Part shown: positions 38,845-47,354 of the stretch, piece by piece | How the letters are laid out: each line of letters starts with the position of its first letter | How positions within the stretch are numbered: position 1 is the stretch's first letter | Assembly (NCBI RefSeq): GCF_000296835.1 | Contig: NZ_CAKE01000002.1 | Coordinates: 1-64,000 of the forward strand | Length of the DNA: 64,000 nt | Direction of reading: 5' to 3' | From: Lactobacillus hominis DSM 23910 = CRBIP 24.179 | GTDB lineage: Bacteria > Bacillota > Bacilli > Lactobacillales > Lactobacillaceae | Translations under genes and position numbers: made by a program | The notes under the pieces: model-generated | Database searches by the model: none | Seen by the model: only the letters and a program-made list of their open reading frames with translations | Told to the model about the DNA's origin: nothing

Positions 38845-38895
38845 TTATCTAGTAATTTGTTCATCTTGATGAGCGTTTAATACTACCGTTGGCAT
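38845..38895 (-). CDS. Very short ORF (16 aa) with strong ribosome site, upstream of the exporter
   Basis: ATG-started ORF encoding MPTVVLNAHQDEQITR, preceded at 10 nt by AAGGAGG, one of the best ribosome sites in the window, and by an extended -10 (38938-38930). Two further tiny readings follow: a 13-aa ORF in the +1 frame (38864-38823, containing LDNRWAENN) and a 4-codon ORF. It could be a regulatory leader peptide for the exporter, a peptide substrate, or the remnant of a frameshifted longer peptide (~25 aa if the frames are joined). No known family recognised. Confidence 0.45.
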   Translation of the reverse strand: MPTVVLNAHQDEQITR

Positions 38896-38929
38896 ACCTT
38901 TAATCCTCCTTGGTTAATAATTTTATTAA

Positions 38930-38938
38930 ATTATATCA
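38930..38938 (-). promoter_or_regulatory. Extended -10 promoter of the small ORF/exporter unit
   Basis: TGATATAAT (TG-N-TATAAT) on the minus strand, 35 nt upstream of the short ORF start. The -35 region is AT-rich without a clear hexamer. Confidence 0.6.
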
Positions 38939-38980
38939 CATTAAATAAAATTTTGATTAAATCATTTTTATCTTTTACAC

Positions 38981-39015
38981 AAAAACACTCCATGAAGTGT
39001 ATCATGGAGTGTTTT
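38981..39015 (-). terminator. Terminator after groEL
   Basis: On the minus strand AAAACACTCCATGA-tacact-TCATGGAGTGTTTTTG, a perfect 14-bp stem followed by T residues, about 40 nt past the groEL stop. Confidence 0.88.
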
Positions 39016-39052
39016 AAATTCGCTTAAATTAGTTAATGCAATTAATCTTAAA

Positions 39053-40705
<1,653 letters not shown>

Positions 40706-40714
40706 CTATTTTTA

Positions 40715-40999
40715 TTACTTAACGACTGCTAACAAATCGCTTTCACGAAGAACTAAGTACTTTTCGCCTTCGTACTTCAAGTTAGTGCCAGAGTATTTAT
40801 CGAAAAATACAGTTTCACCTTTTGCTACTGACATTGGAATTAAGTCGCCATTCACATTGCGCTTACCTTCACCGACAGCAATAATTTCACCCATTTGGGG
40901 CTTTTCTTTAGCGTTAGAAGCCAGGACAATGCCCCCAACTTTTTCTTCTTCTTCGTCTTTAACTTTTACGATCACGCGATCACCGATTGGTTGTAACAC
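40715..40999 (-). CDS. groES: Co-chaperonin GroES (10 kDa)
   Basis: This 94-aa protein has [12 protein letters not shown] at the start, the mobile loop [14 protein letters not shown] and the C-terminal [14 protein letters not shown]. It caps GroEL. GTG start with a GGAGGG site 7 nt upstream. CIRCE lies about 40 nt upstream of the start. Confidence 0.98.
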   Translation of the reverse strand: MLQPIGDRVIVKVKDEEEEKVGGIVLASNAKEKPQMGEIIAVGEGKRNVNGDLIPMSVAKGETVFFDKYSGTNLKYEGEKYLVLRESDLLAVVK

Positions 41000-41037
41000 G
41001 TTATGTCCCTCCTATTTATTAATAATCATGTTGATAT

Positions 41038-41064
41038 TTAGCACTTTCATAAGCTGAGTGCTAA
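41038..41064 (-). promoter_or_regulatory. CIRCE operator (HrcA) of groESL
   Basis: TTAGCACTT-N9-GAGTGCTAA matches CIRCE with one change in one arm. It lies just downstream of the groESL -10, where HrcA blocks transcription until heat stress. Confidence 0.93.
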
Positions 41065-41076
41065 CTTACAATTAAA

Positions 41077-41105
41077 ATAGTAACTTGTTTTCAAAATAAT
41101 TGCAA
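41077..41105 (-). promoter_or_regulatory. groESL promoter
   Basis: On the minus strand TTGCAA (41105-41100), a 17-bp spacer and TACTAT (41082-41077), with CIRCE right after it. Confidence 0.7.
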
Positions 41106-41118
41106 GCATTTACACACA

Positions 41119-41153
41119 AAAATTAGCACTTTATTTAAAAAAGTGCTAATTTC
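41119..41153 (-). terminator. Hairpin that is both a CIRCE-like palindrome and a terminator
   Basis: TTAGCACTT-N9-AAGTGCTAA (41123-41149) is a perfect palindrome with CIRCE arm sequence and the exact 9-bp spacer. It lies upstream of the groESL -35. On the minus strand it is followed by TTTTTG directly after the amidotransferase gene, so it also reads as a rho-independent terminator. Confidence 0.7.
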
Positions 41154-41166
41154 ATAATATTTAATT

Positions 41167-41835
41167 TTACTGACTAATATAATCAAGCAGCCTAAACATA
41201 ATCTCTTTGTTTTTCGCTGGGACTCCATGATTTAAGATTTCTTGTGGAGTTTGATGTAAATCATTATTATCAAGCGCATAAGAGCCGTCGTTGACTACAA
41301 TTTCTCTTAAATTATCTAATTCCGGCTCAAAGTGAAACTGCAAGCCGATCACTTTTTTACCTAAAATAAAGCCCTGATTTTTAACTAAATCGCTTGAAAA
41401 TAAGAGCTTAGCTTGGCTAGGAATTTGCGCCATTTGCTGATGCCAATGAAGAACTTCTACTTCTTTAGGAATGTCTAAAATTTGATTATTTTTTAAATAA
41501 ACTGGTGCCCAGCCGACTTCTTTATGCGGTGCATCTAAAACTTCATATCCCAACGCCTTAGCAATTTGCTGGGCACCTAGACAAATACCAATAATGGGCT
41601 TGTCTTGCTTAATTAATTCATTGATTAAATTGCGCTCTTTAGCTAACCATGCAAAATTATCATTAGGACTCATCGGTCCACCTAAAATAACTAACATATC
41701 GGTTTCAGAACTAGTTGGTAATTTACCAAATTGAGCCGGATGATAAATATACATATCATGATGATTATCATGAGCCCACGTTTGAATTGAACCGGGGCCT
41801 TCATTTGGAGTGTGCTGCAAAACGTTAATTCTCAT
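41167..41835 (-). CDS. Class I glutamine amidotransferase-like protein
   Basis: This 222-aa protein has the class I triad: Cys in GICLGAQQIAKALG (near residue 84), and His and Glu in LQFHFEPE (near residue 170). It resembles stand-alone GMP-synthase-like amidotransferases; no synthetase partner lies nearby, so its amide acceptor is unknown. It overlaps the 69-aa membrane gene by ATGA and is the last gene of the LytTR operon. Confidence 0.82.
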   Translation of the reverse strand: MRINVLQHTPNEGPGSIQTWAHDNHHDMYIYHPAQFGKLPTSSETDMLVILGGPMSPNDNFAWLAKERNLINELIKQDKPIIGICLGAQQIAKALGYEVLDAPHKEVGWAPVYLKNNQILDIPKEVEVLHWHQQMAQIPSQAKLLFSSDLVKNQGFILGKKVIGLQFHFEPELDNLREIVVNDGSYALDNNDLHQTPQEILNHGVPAKNKEIMFRLLDYISQ

Positions 41836-42041
41836 TTTTTCTCCTTATCTTTGGGCCAAAACAAAAATAATAATAAAAAGATAAGTCCTAAAACTAGCTC
41901 CCATAAAAAGGGCTGCTGCCAGGAAAATAAAAATCCAACTCCAGAAGCTGTATATCTAATGATATAAACAATCAAGCTAATGAAGGCAATTCCCCAGCTG
42001 ATAATTGTCATATTTTTAAAAAACATTCTCATCTTCGACAT
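41832..42041 (-). CDS. Small two-helix membrane protein
   Basis: 69 aa from the ATG at 42041, which has AGAGGG 7 nt upstream; a longer reading begins six codons earlier without a site. Two hydrophobic segments (residues ~10-28 and ~37-60) separated by a short loop, and a basic end. No family recognised. Its place between the LiaF-like and amidotransferase genes suggests an envelope-stress role. Confidence 0.65.
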   Translation of the reverse strand: MSKMRMFFKNMTIISWGIAFISLIVYIIRYTASGVGFLFSWQQPFLWELVLGLIFLLLFLFWPKDKEKK

Positions 42042-42065
42042 CGTATTACCCTCTTTCATCTAGTA

Positions 42066-42842
42066 CTAGATATATTTTACCGTAAGATCGCCCATACTAG
42101 ACTTACCTTGCAAAATTAAAGTTGGACCATCACTATCTTTTTTTGGCCGATCTGGAATAGATATCTCGCCAAAACCGCTGTCAATATTGCTTCTAACTTT
42201 CCAATTATCTGGCAGATAAAAAGTGACATCCCCCAAAGAAACATTTATATTTGCATAAACTACATCACCAGCTGCTTTGGCATCATCTAAGTAAACTTTC
42301 ACATCGCCCATCGAAGAATTTACACTGACTGAGCGTAGATTCTTAGAGTGAATAAAACGTGATACATCCCCCATTTTAGAAGAAATTACTACATTTTCTC
42401 CATCATTAGACTCAACTGTAGTTTGAGACTTTTTTCCATTTTTATCACTATTTACTTCATATTTTAAATTCTTTAAATCCGACCAGTTAACATTAACTTT
42501 CTTGCCATTAACTACAACATTTGGCTTAAAATTCCTTTTAAAAAGCATATTAAGCCCAACAGAAATCAATGCTGCAGCTACAAGCACTGTCCAAGGAACA
42601 ATTGCTTGGATATGAAGTGGCTTAGCGTAAATAATCAACAAAAATGCTATCGAAAATACTGTTCCACTAATACTCTTATTCATTAAAGAAAAAATTGCGC
42701 CAACTGCAAAAACTACTGTCCAAACAACCGACCAAAAACCAACATGCAATGCCACTAAGTGCAATTGATCTAAAACTAAAAATACAGCTGCTAATAATAA
42801 TGCGACGCCTAAAATAATTCTTTTACTATGCGTTCTACTCAT
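42066..42842 (-). CDS. LiaF-like membrane protein (cell-wall-active antibiotic response domain)
   Basis: This 258-aa protein has four membrane helices in the first ~110 residues and a C-terminal beta-rich domain with the repeated SSMGDVKVYL, SLGDVTFYL and SSMGDLTVKY motifs typical of LiaF/DUF2154 proteins. LiaF restrains the LiaRS two-component response in Bacillus; here the partner is a LytTR regulator instead. ATGA overlap with the lytTR gene indicates coupled translation. Confidence 0.82.
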   Translation of the reverse strand: MSRTHSKRIILGVALLLAAVFLVLDQLHLVALHVGFWSVVWTVVFAVGAIFSLMNKSISGTVFSIAFLLIIYAKPLHIQAIVPWTVLVAAALISVGLNMLFKRNFKPNVVVNGKKVNVNWSDLKNLKYEVNSDKNGKKSQTTVESNDGENVVISSKMGDVSRFIHSKNLRSVSVNSSMGDVKVYLDDAKAAGDVVYANINVSLGDVTFYLPDNWKVRSNIDSGFGEISIPDRPKKDSDGPTLILQGKSSMGDLTVKYI

Positions 42843-43297
42843 TTTGAAAGCCTTCTTTCTTCAAGTTTTTGTCTTAATTCACGATAATAACGTCTTGAAA
42901 CATAGACTGTTTTATAAGAATCATAAAATTCAATCTGACAATTTGAAATCGACCTTGTTAATGCGTAAATCTGATCTAAATTCAAAATCGTTGATTTTGA
43001 TACTCGCATAAACTGTCCCACAAGCAATTTTTCTAATTCATATAATTTATGCTTAACCAAAAAGGACTGCCTTTTCGTATGAGCCATTACTTGCTTACTG
43101 TCAGTTTCAAAAAAGAGAATCTCGTTCAAGTTCAAATAGTAGGCTTTATCATCTATATACCCTTCAATTTGATCAGGATGATTCGATTCTTGCGTTAGCA
43201 AATGATATAAATGCTCAACTTCAGGCGTTAAACTTTTTGCATGAATTGTAATCTGAGTATCATTTTGATCAGGATCTAAATCCAAATTAACTTTCAC
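42839..43297 (-). CDS. LytTR-family DNA-binding regulator without receiver domain
   Basis: About 152 aa from the GTG at 43297 (a GTG three codons upstream sits only 2 nt from the GAGGA site). The C-terminal ~100 residues are a LytTR domain (YLNLNEILFFETDSKQV, FMRVSKSTILNLDQI, YVSRRYYRELRQKL). It has no phosphoacceptor domain. Such LytTR regulators are usually cotranscribed with a membrane protein that inhibits them; here the partner is the LiaF-like protein. A 21-bp-phased direct repeat lies at its promoter. Confidence 0.82.
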   Translation of the reverse strand: MKVNLDLDPDQNDTQITIHAKSLTPEVEHLYHLLTQESNHPDQIEGYIDDKAYYLNLNEILFFETDSKQVMAHTKRQSFLVKHKLYELEKLLVGQFMRVSKSTILNLDQIYALTRSISNCQIEFYDSYKTVYVSRRYYRELRQKLEERRLSK

Positions 43298-43336
43298 GAT
43301 CTTCACTTCCTCAATTACTTGATGCTTATATTAAAC

Positions 43337-43364
43337 ATGATATTTAAATTAAAATCTAGTGAAA
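43337..43364 (-). promoter_or_regulatory. Probable promoter of the LytTR/LiaF-like operon
   Basis: On the minus strand TTTCAC (43364-43359), a 16-bp spacer and TATCAT (43342-43337). A weak promoter, as expected of an activator-dependent one; the direct repeat ends 6 nt upstream of the -35. Confidence 0.5.
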
Positions 43365-43370
43365 CTGAAT

Positions 43371-43397
43371 AAGTGGTCAAAAATTTATTCCAAGTGG
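43371..43397 (-). promoter_or_regulatory. Direct repeat, probable LytTR operator
   Basis: On the minus strand CCACTT occurs twice exactly 21 bp apart (43397-43392 and 43376-43371), just upstream of the -35. Two LytTR molecules bind direct repeats phased by about two helical turns. The repeat is short, so the match rests on spacing and position. Confidence 0.55.
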
Positions 43398-43398
43398 C

Positions 43399-43432
43399 AA
43401 AAAAAGCCCCAGAGCAAAACTCTGAGGCCTTA
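43399..43432 (-). terminator. Terminator after rex
   Basis: On the minus strand AAGGCCTCAGAG-ttttg-CTCTGGGGCTTTTTTT, directly after the rex stop and before the LytTR operon promoter. Confidence 0.85.
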
Positions 43433-43446
43433 AAAAAATATATAAA

Positions 43447-44085
43447 TTATTTTTCTTTATCTGAATCTAAGAAGTAAATCAACGTCTGTAATTCCGTAGC
43501 TAAATCTACATTTTGCACCCGAACATCTGCTGGTGCTGATAAACGCAGTGGTGTGAAATTCATAATTCCCTTTATACCTGCTTCAATCATTTCATCAGCT
43601 GTCTTTTGTGCAGCACTTTGAGGAACTGATAAAATAGCAATCGTAATTTGCTGTTCTTGCAATTGTTTCTTCATTTCGCTCATATCATATACAGGCACTC
43701 CACTCATAATAGTCCCCGTAATTTCAGGATTAATATCAAAAGCAGCTGAAATTCTGATATTATTAGTTCTCTTGAAGTTATAATTAAGTAGCGCATGTCC
43801 CATATTACCAACACCAACTAGGGCAACGTTAGTTAAGGTATCTTGATTCAAAATCTTTTTAAAAAAGTTAAGCAAATTCTTAACGTCATAACCATAGCCG
43901 CGCTTGCCCAAAGCACCAAAATATGAAAAGTCACGTCTAATTGAAGCTGAATCAACTTGGACAGCTTCTGATAATTCAGTAGATGAAACCTTTTCTTTAC
44001 CTTCATCATTTAAAAATATTAAATACCGATAATATAGTGGCAATCTTTTGGCAGTTGCCTTGGGAATTTTTATTTCTTCGTTCAT
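43447..44085 (-). CDS. rex: Redox-sensing transcriptional repressor Rex
   Basis: This 212-aa protein has an N-terminal winged helix ([36 protein letters not shown]) and a Rossmann domain ([13 protein letters not shown]) that senses NADH/NAD. It ends with the domain-swap helix. It represses fermentative genes when NADH is low. The AAGGGG site is 8 nt from the ATG. Rex-type half sites in its own promoter suggest autoregulation. Confidence 0.94.
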   Translation of the reverse strand: MNEEIKIPKATAKRLPLYYRYLIFLNDEGKEKVSSTELSEAVQVDSASIRRDFSYFGALGKRGYGYDVKNLLNFFKKILNQDTLTNVALVGVGNMGHALLNYNFKRTNNIRISAAFDINPEITGTIMSGVPVYDMSEMKKQLQEQQITIAILSVPQSAAQKTADEMIEAGIKGIMNFTPLRLSAPADVRVQNVDLATELQTLIYFLDSDKEK

Positions 44086-44135
44086 CTACATACCCCTTCT
44101 CACTTGTGAATGTGAAATCTTTACTAATCAAATCA

Positions 44136-44165
44136 ATAATACGCGTATCATTAAGGAAAAATCAA
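44136..44165 (-). promoter_or_regulatory. rex promoter
   Basis: On the minus strand TTGATT (44165-44160), an 18-bp spacer and TATTAT (44141-44136). One Rex-like half site overlaps the -35. Confidence 0.6.
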
Positions 44166-44219
44166 GTATTATTTTTCACAAATATTCAAAATTAGACTGC
44201 TTTTTATTATTTTTCACAA
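44164..44219. promoter_or_regulatory. 15-bp direct repeats carrying Rex half sites
   Basis: TATTATTTTTCACAA occurs twice exactly (44167-44181 and 44205-44219), 38 bp apart. TTCACAA is one half of the Rex site TTGTGAA-N4-TTCACAA; the left halves are degenerate. Another half, TTGTGAA, lies at 44104-44110 in the rex leader. They could serve rex and the divergent ABC-F gene. Confidence 0.5.
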
Positions 44220-44280
44220 TATAGAAGTTATTTTGCCTACAAAAGCCCTATGTTACAATATTTGCTAGGAGAAAATTATT

Positions 44281-46206
44281 ATGATTATTGCACAAGGACA
44301 AAATCTAGAACAACGCTTCGGCGCAAATACTATTTTTTCAGGAGTTAGTTTTTCTATTCCTGATAACGCCAGAATTGGTTTAGTTGGGCCTAATGGTGCC
44401 GGAAAGACCACCTTATTAAAAATCATGACTGGTCAACAAGAACCAACCCATGGCGAATTTACTATTAATAAAGGCATTAAAGTCGGCTATATTGCTCAGG
44501 AAAACGGTCTGGATGAAAATAAGACTATTTGGGATGAAATGCTGACAGTGTTTAATGATTTAATTCAAAAAAATAAAAAGATTACTGCTCTGCAGCAAGA
44601 AATTGCTGATCATCCTGAAGATCAAGCCTTGCTCAAGCGCTATGATCAAATGTCTTATGAATTTGAGCAAGAAGGTGGCTTTACTTATCAAGCTGAAATT
44701 AAAAGCATTTTAAACGGCTTTAACTTTAAAGAAGCTACCTGGCATAAAGTAATCGGTACTTTGTCCGGCGGTGAAAAAACACGCCTGGCTTTTGTAAAAC
44801 TGCTTTTGCAAAAGCCACCATTGCTTTTACTTGACGAACCAACCAACTATCTCGATTTAGATACGTTAGATTGGCTAGAAGCATTCTTGAAGAATTATCA
44901 AGGCGCAATTGTTACTGTCTCACACGACCAGTACTTCTTAGATCATTTAGCAAATCAAATTTTTGAATTAGATTTTGGTAAGCTGACTACTTTTAAAGGT
45001 AATTACACGCAATACACTAAAGAGCGTGAACTGATGAACACCCAACAAGAAGCAGCTTATGAAAAACAGCAAGAACAAATCAAAAAAGATGAAGAATTCA
45101 TCCAAAAGAATTTGGTTCGTGCTACTACAACTAAGCGTGCTCAAAGTCGACGTAAACGATTAGAAAAAATGGAACGTCTAACACCACCTAAGCATAAGTC
45201 AAAAGTTAGAATTCATTTTTCAAGCGATCACCCATCGGGTAAAGAAGTATTAATTCTAAAAGACTTAACTATCGGCTATCCAGATAAAACGATGGTTTCA
45301 GATATTGACTTTCAAGTTAACAAAAACGATCGTGTAGCTATCATTGGACCAAATGGTATTGGTAAATCCACCTTATTAAAGACAGTCATGAAGCAGCTTA
45401 AGCCCAAATCTGGTTCTATTAAATATGGTGCCAGCTTAGAGATTGGCTATTATGACCAAGAATTACAAGGACTTGATCCCTCTAAGACTGTTTTAGACAC
45501 AATTTGGGATCGTCACAAGACAATGCCAGAAAAAGACGTGCGTTCAATTTTAGCTAGTTTCTTATTTACTGCTAAAGACATTGATAAAACGGTTGGTCAA
45601 CTTTCTGGTGGTCAAAAAGCTCGTTTAACTTTAACAGTTTTATCATTAGAACACGACAACTTCTTGCTTATGGATGAGCCAACCAACCACTTGGACATTG
45701 AAGCTAAAGAAGTACTCGAAAATGCCTTATCAGATTATGACGGCACTTTGCTCTTTGTTTCTCACGACCGTTACTTCATTAACCAACTAGCTAATAAGAT
45801 CGTGGTTGTTCAAGATGGTAAAGCAAAGATCTACGAAGGTAATTATTCTTACTATCTTGATGAAAAGACTAAACAAGCACAGATTCAAGAAGCTGTTGCG
45901 AAAACTGAAACTACACAAACTTCTAATCCAGTTGAAAATAAAGGTAAGCTTTCTTATCAAGAACAAAAAGCACGTGATTCTCAAAAGCGTAAGTTAGAAC
46001 GCGCAGTTAGCGATAGCGAAAAAGAAATCGAAGAGCTTGAAAATCAAGAAAAAGAAATTCAAGAAGAAATGGCAAATCCAGATATTGCTGCTTCTTTTGA
46101 AAAACTTGGGCCTTTGCAAGAAAAATTATCCGCAGTTCAAGAAAAACTAGATAAAGCTAATGCGGCTTGGGAAAAAGCAATTGATGAATTAGATAATTTT
46201 GAATAA
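44281..46206 (+). CDS. ABC-F family ATPase (translation factor, YdiF/EttA-like)
   Basis: This 641-aa protein has two ATPase domains and no membrane helices: GPNGAGKTTL, LSGGEKTRLA and LLDEPTNYLDL in the first; GPNGIGKSTL, LSGGQKARLT and MDEPTNHLDI in the second. The linker between them (residues ~240-310) contacts the ribosomal P-site tRNA in this family, and a C-terminal Glu/Lys coiled coil follows (~555-641). It probably rescues stalled ribosomes; antibiotic protection is possible but not shown. AGGAG site upstream. Confidence 0.9.
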   Translation: MIIAQGQNLEQRFGANTIFSGVSFSIPDNARIGLVGPNGAGKTTLLKIMTGQQEPTHGEFTINKGIKVGYIAQENGLDENKTIWDEMLTVFNDLIQKNKKITALQQEIADHPEDQALLKRYDQMSYEFEQEGGFTYQAEIKSILNGFNFKEATWHKVIGTLSGGEKTRLAFVKLLLQKPPLLLLDEPTNYLDLDTLDWLEAFLKNYQGAIVTVSHDQYFLDHLANQIFELDFGKLTTFKGNYTQYTKERELMNTQQEAAYEKQQEQIKKDEEFIQKNLVRATTTKRAQSRRKRLEKMERLTPPKHKSKVRIHFSSDHPSGKEVLILKDLTIGYPDKTMVSDIDFQVNKNDRVAIIGPNGIGKSTLLKTVMKQLKPKSGSIKYGASLEIGYYDQELQGLDPSKTVLDTIWDRHKTMPEKDVRSILASFLFTAKDIDKTVGQLSGGQKARLTLTVLSLEHDNFLLMDEPTNHLDIEAKEVLENALSDYDGTLLFVSHDRYFINQLANKIVVVQDGKAKIYEGNYSYYLDEKTKQAQIQEAVAKTETTQTSNPVENKGKLSYQEQKARDSQKRKLERAVSDSEKEIEELENQEKEIQEEMANPDIAASFEKLGPLQEKLSAVQEKLDKANAAWEKAIDELDNFE

Positions 46207-46209
46207 AGA

Positions 46210-46252
46210 AGAAACCTCCAGCACTGATATTACTCAGCGCTGGAGGTTTTTT
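46210..46252 (+). terminator. Terminator after the ABC-F gene
   Basis: AAACCTCCAGC-actgatattactcagc-GCTGGAGGTTTTTT with an inner CTGA/TCAG extension. Confidence 0.88.
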
Positions 46253-46257
46253 ACTCG

Positions 46258-46512
46258 TTATTTTTCGTTATTCTTAATTATTATCAACTGCCCTAAAATC
46301 ATGCACAATTCTGGAAAAAACATTGTTTTAAACGATAAAATGCTAGGTTCTATAAATATTATCAACGTAATCAACAAAAGTGCTGTGGTAATAATTACTA
46401 CTCCCAGATTAGATTTTTCATAACTACTGGAGGACAATTTTATCCTTTTCAATTTTCCATAAATTAGCATCCCTAAACTAACAATTAAATATAGTGCAAT
46501 TAACCAAATCAA
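46258..46512 (-). CDS. Small membrane protein of the signalling locus; start uncertain
   Basis: 84 aa if translated from the TTG at 46512. Three hydrophobic segments (residues ~1-19, 37-55, 63-80). No family recognised. The only good ribosome site (GGAGG, 46542-46538) is ~25 nt upstream of that TTG. Between them the frame stays open, continues the hydrophobic helix (IIFGILIWLIAL), and offers only ATA/ATT codons at a suitable distance. Either a rare ATT/ATA start is used or the gene is poorly expressed. It lies downstream of the response-regulator gene; an immunity-like role is only a guess. Confidence 0.5.
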   Translation of the reverse strand: MIWLIALYLIVSLGMLIYGKLKRIKLSSSSYEKSNLGVVIITTALLLITLIIFIEPSILSFKTMFFPELCMILGQLIIIKNNEK

Positions 46513-46559
46513 TATTCCAAAAATTATATAATGTCTTCCTCCATAATGACTAGCAAACT

Positions 46560-46594
46560 ATGATATACTTTCCACTTATATTATATACCTTCCA
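46560..46594 (-). repeat. Two tandem 15-bp repeats, 20-bp period
   Basis: ATTATATACCTTCCA and ATGATATACTTTCCA (13 of 15 identical), at 46580-46594 and 46560-46574, lie directly after the response-regulator stop and before the small membrane protein. They contain promoter-like TATAAT/TATATC sequence, so they may be a promoter plus operator. Confidence 0.45.
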
Positions 46595-47353
46595 TTACTT
46601 CTCAAAATATTGTTTAATTTTTCTTTTCGCACTAAAAGCAAATTGAATTTCTTCACCTGAAGGAAAAATAATTAATCTTTTTTTCAAATCAACACGAGCA
46701 ATATTCTCCATATTAACTAAATATGATTGCGATACTTTGATAAATTTAGGAACTTCATCTTGGACATTTTTAATATCGCCAGTAAATTCTCCAACTTCAT
46801 TATTAGCCACAATTTTTAATCTATGTGGAAAAGGCGTTGTTGAAATGTAATAAATATCATTAATGTTTATTCGATAAAAACCATTTCCTACTTGGTAAGT
46901 AAATAGATCAGCTTGACTTTGACTAAATTCAGTTATTTTAGTACTTGCTTTTTCTAAGTCACGACTAATTTTTGCCTGAATTTTTTCTTCATTATCATTT
47001 TTAATAATATAATCAAGAGCCTCAATTTGACGTTCAAATGTTAACAATGCTAATTCATCATGCGTTGTCATAAAAATAATTTGAGCATTTTCTTGTTGAT
47101 TGCGAATAAAATTAGCAAGTTCAATACCATTGGCATCGTCAGGATTATCGCTTAATTGAATGTCTAAAAAATAAATATCAGCACAATTCGAAGAAAGAGC
47201 TTTAATTGCATCATCATAAGAATAAAACTTATCTGTAATTTCATACCTACTATTTTCGTCAGACAAAACAGTGCAAGATTTTTGAATCATTTCAGCCAAA
47301 TGAGCATTTTGATTTTCGTCATCTTCGCAAATGGCTATTTTATAAGTTCGCAT
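46595..47353 (-). CDS. LytTR response regulator, AgrA/PlnC type
   Basis: 252 aa from the ATG at 47353 (AGGGG 9 nt upstream; an ATG three codons earlier is also open). The receiver domain has ICEDDENQ and the phosphoacceptor FLDIQLSD (near residue 60). The LytTR DNA-binding domain follows from ~residue 150 (INDIYYISTTPFPHRLKI, FIKVSQSYLVNMENI). Start overlaps the kinase stop. It probably binds the direct repeat at 49645-49674. Confidence 0.9.
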   Translation of the reverse strand: MRTYKIAICEDDENQNAHLAEMIQKSCTVLSDENSRYEITDKFYSYDDAIKALSSNCADIYFLDIQLSDNPDDANGIELANFIRNQQENAQIIFMTTHDELALLTFERQIEALDYIIKNDNEEKIQAKISRDLEKASTKITEFSQSQADLFTYQVGNGFYRININDIYYISTTPFPHRLKIVANNEVGEFTGDIKNVQDEVPKFIKVSQSYLVNMENIARVDLKKRLIIFPSGEEIQFAFSAKRKIKQYFEK

Positions 47354-47354
47354 C

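Noticed and set aside
41100-41115. cre-like TTGCAAGCATTTACAC over the groESL -35
   Set aside because: The central CG of cre is CA here, and the sequence is explained by the promoter -35 (TTGCAA).
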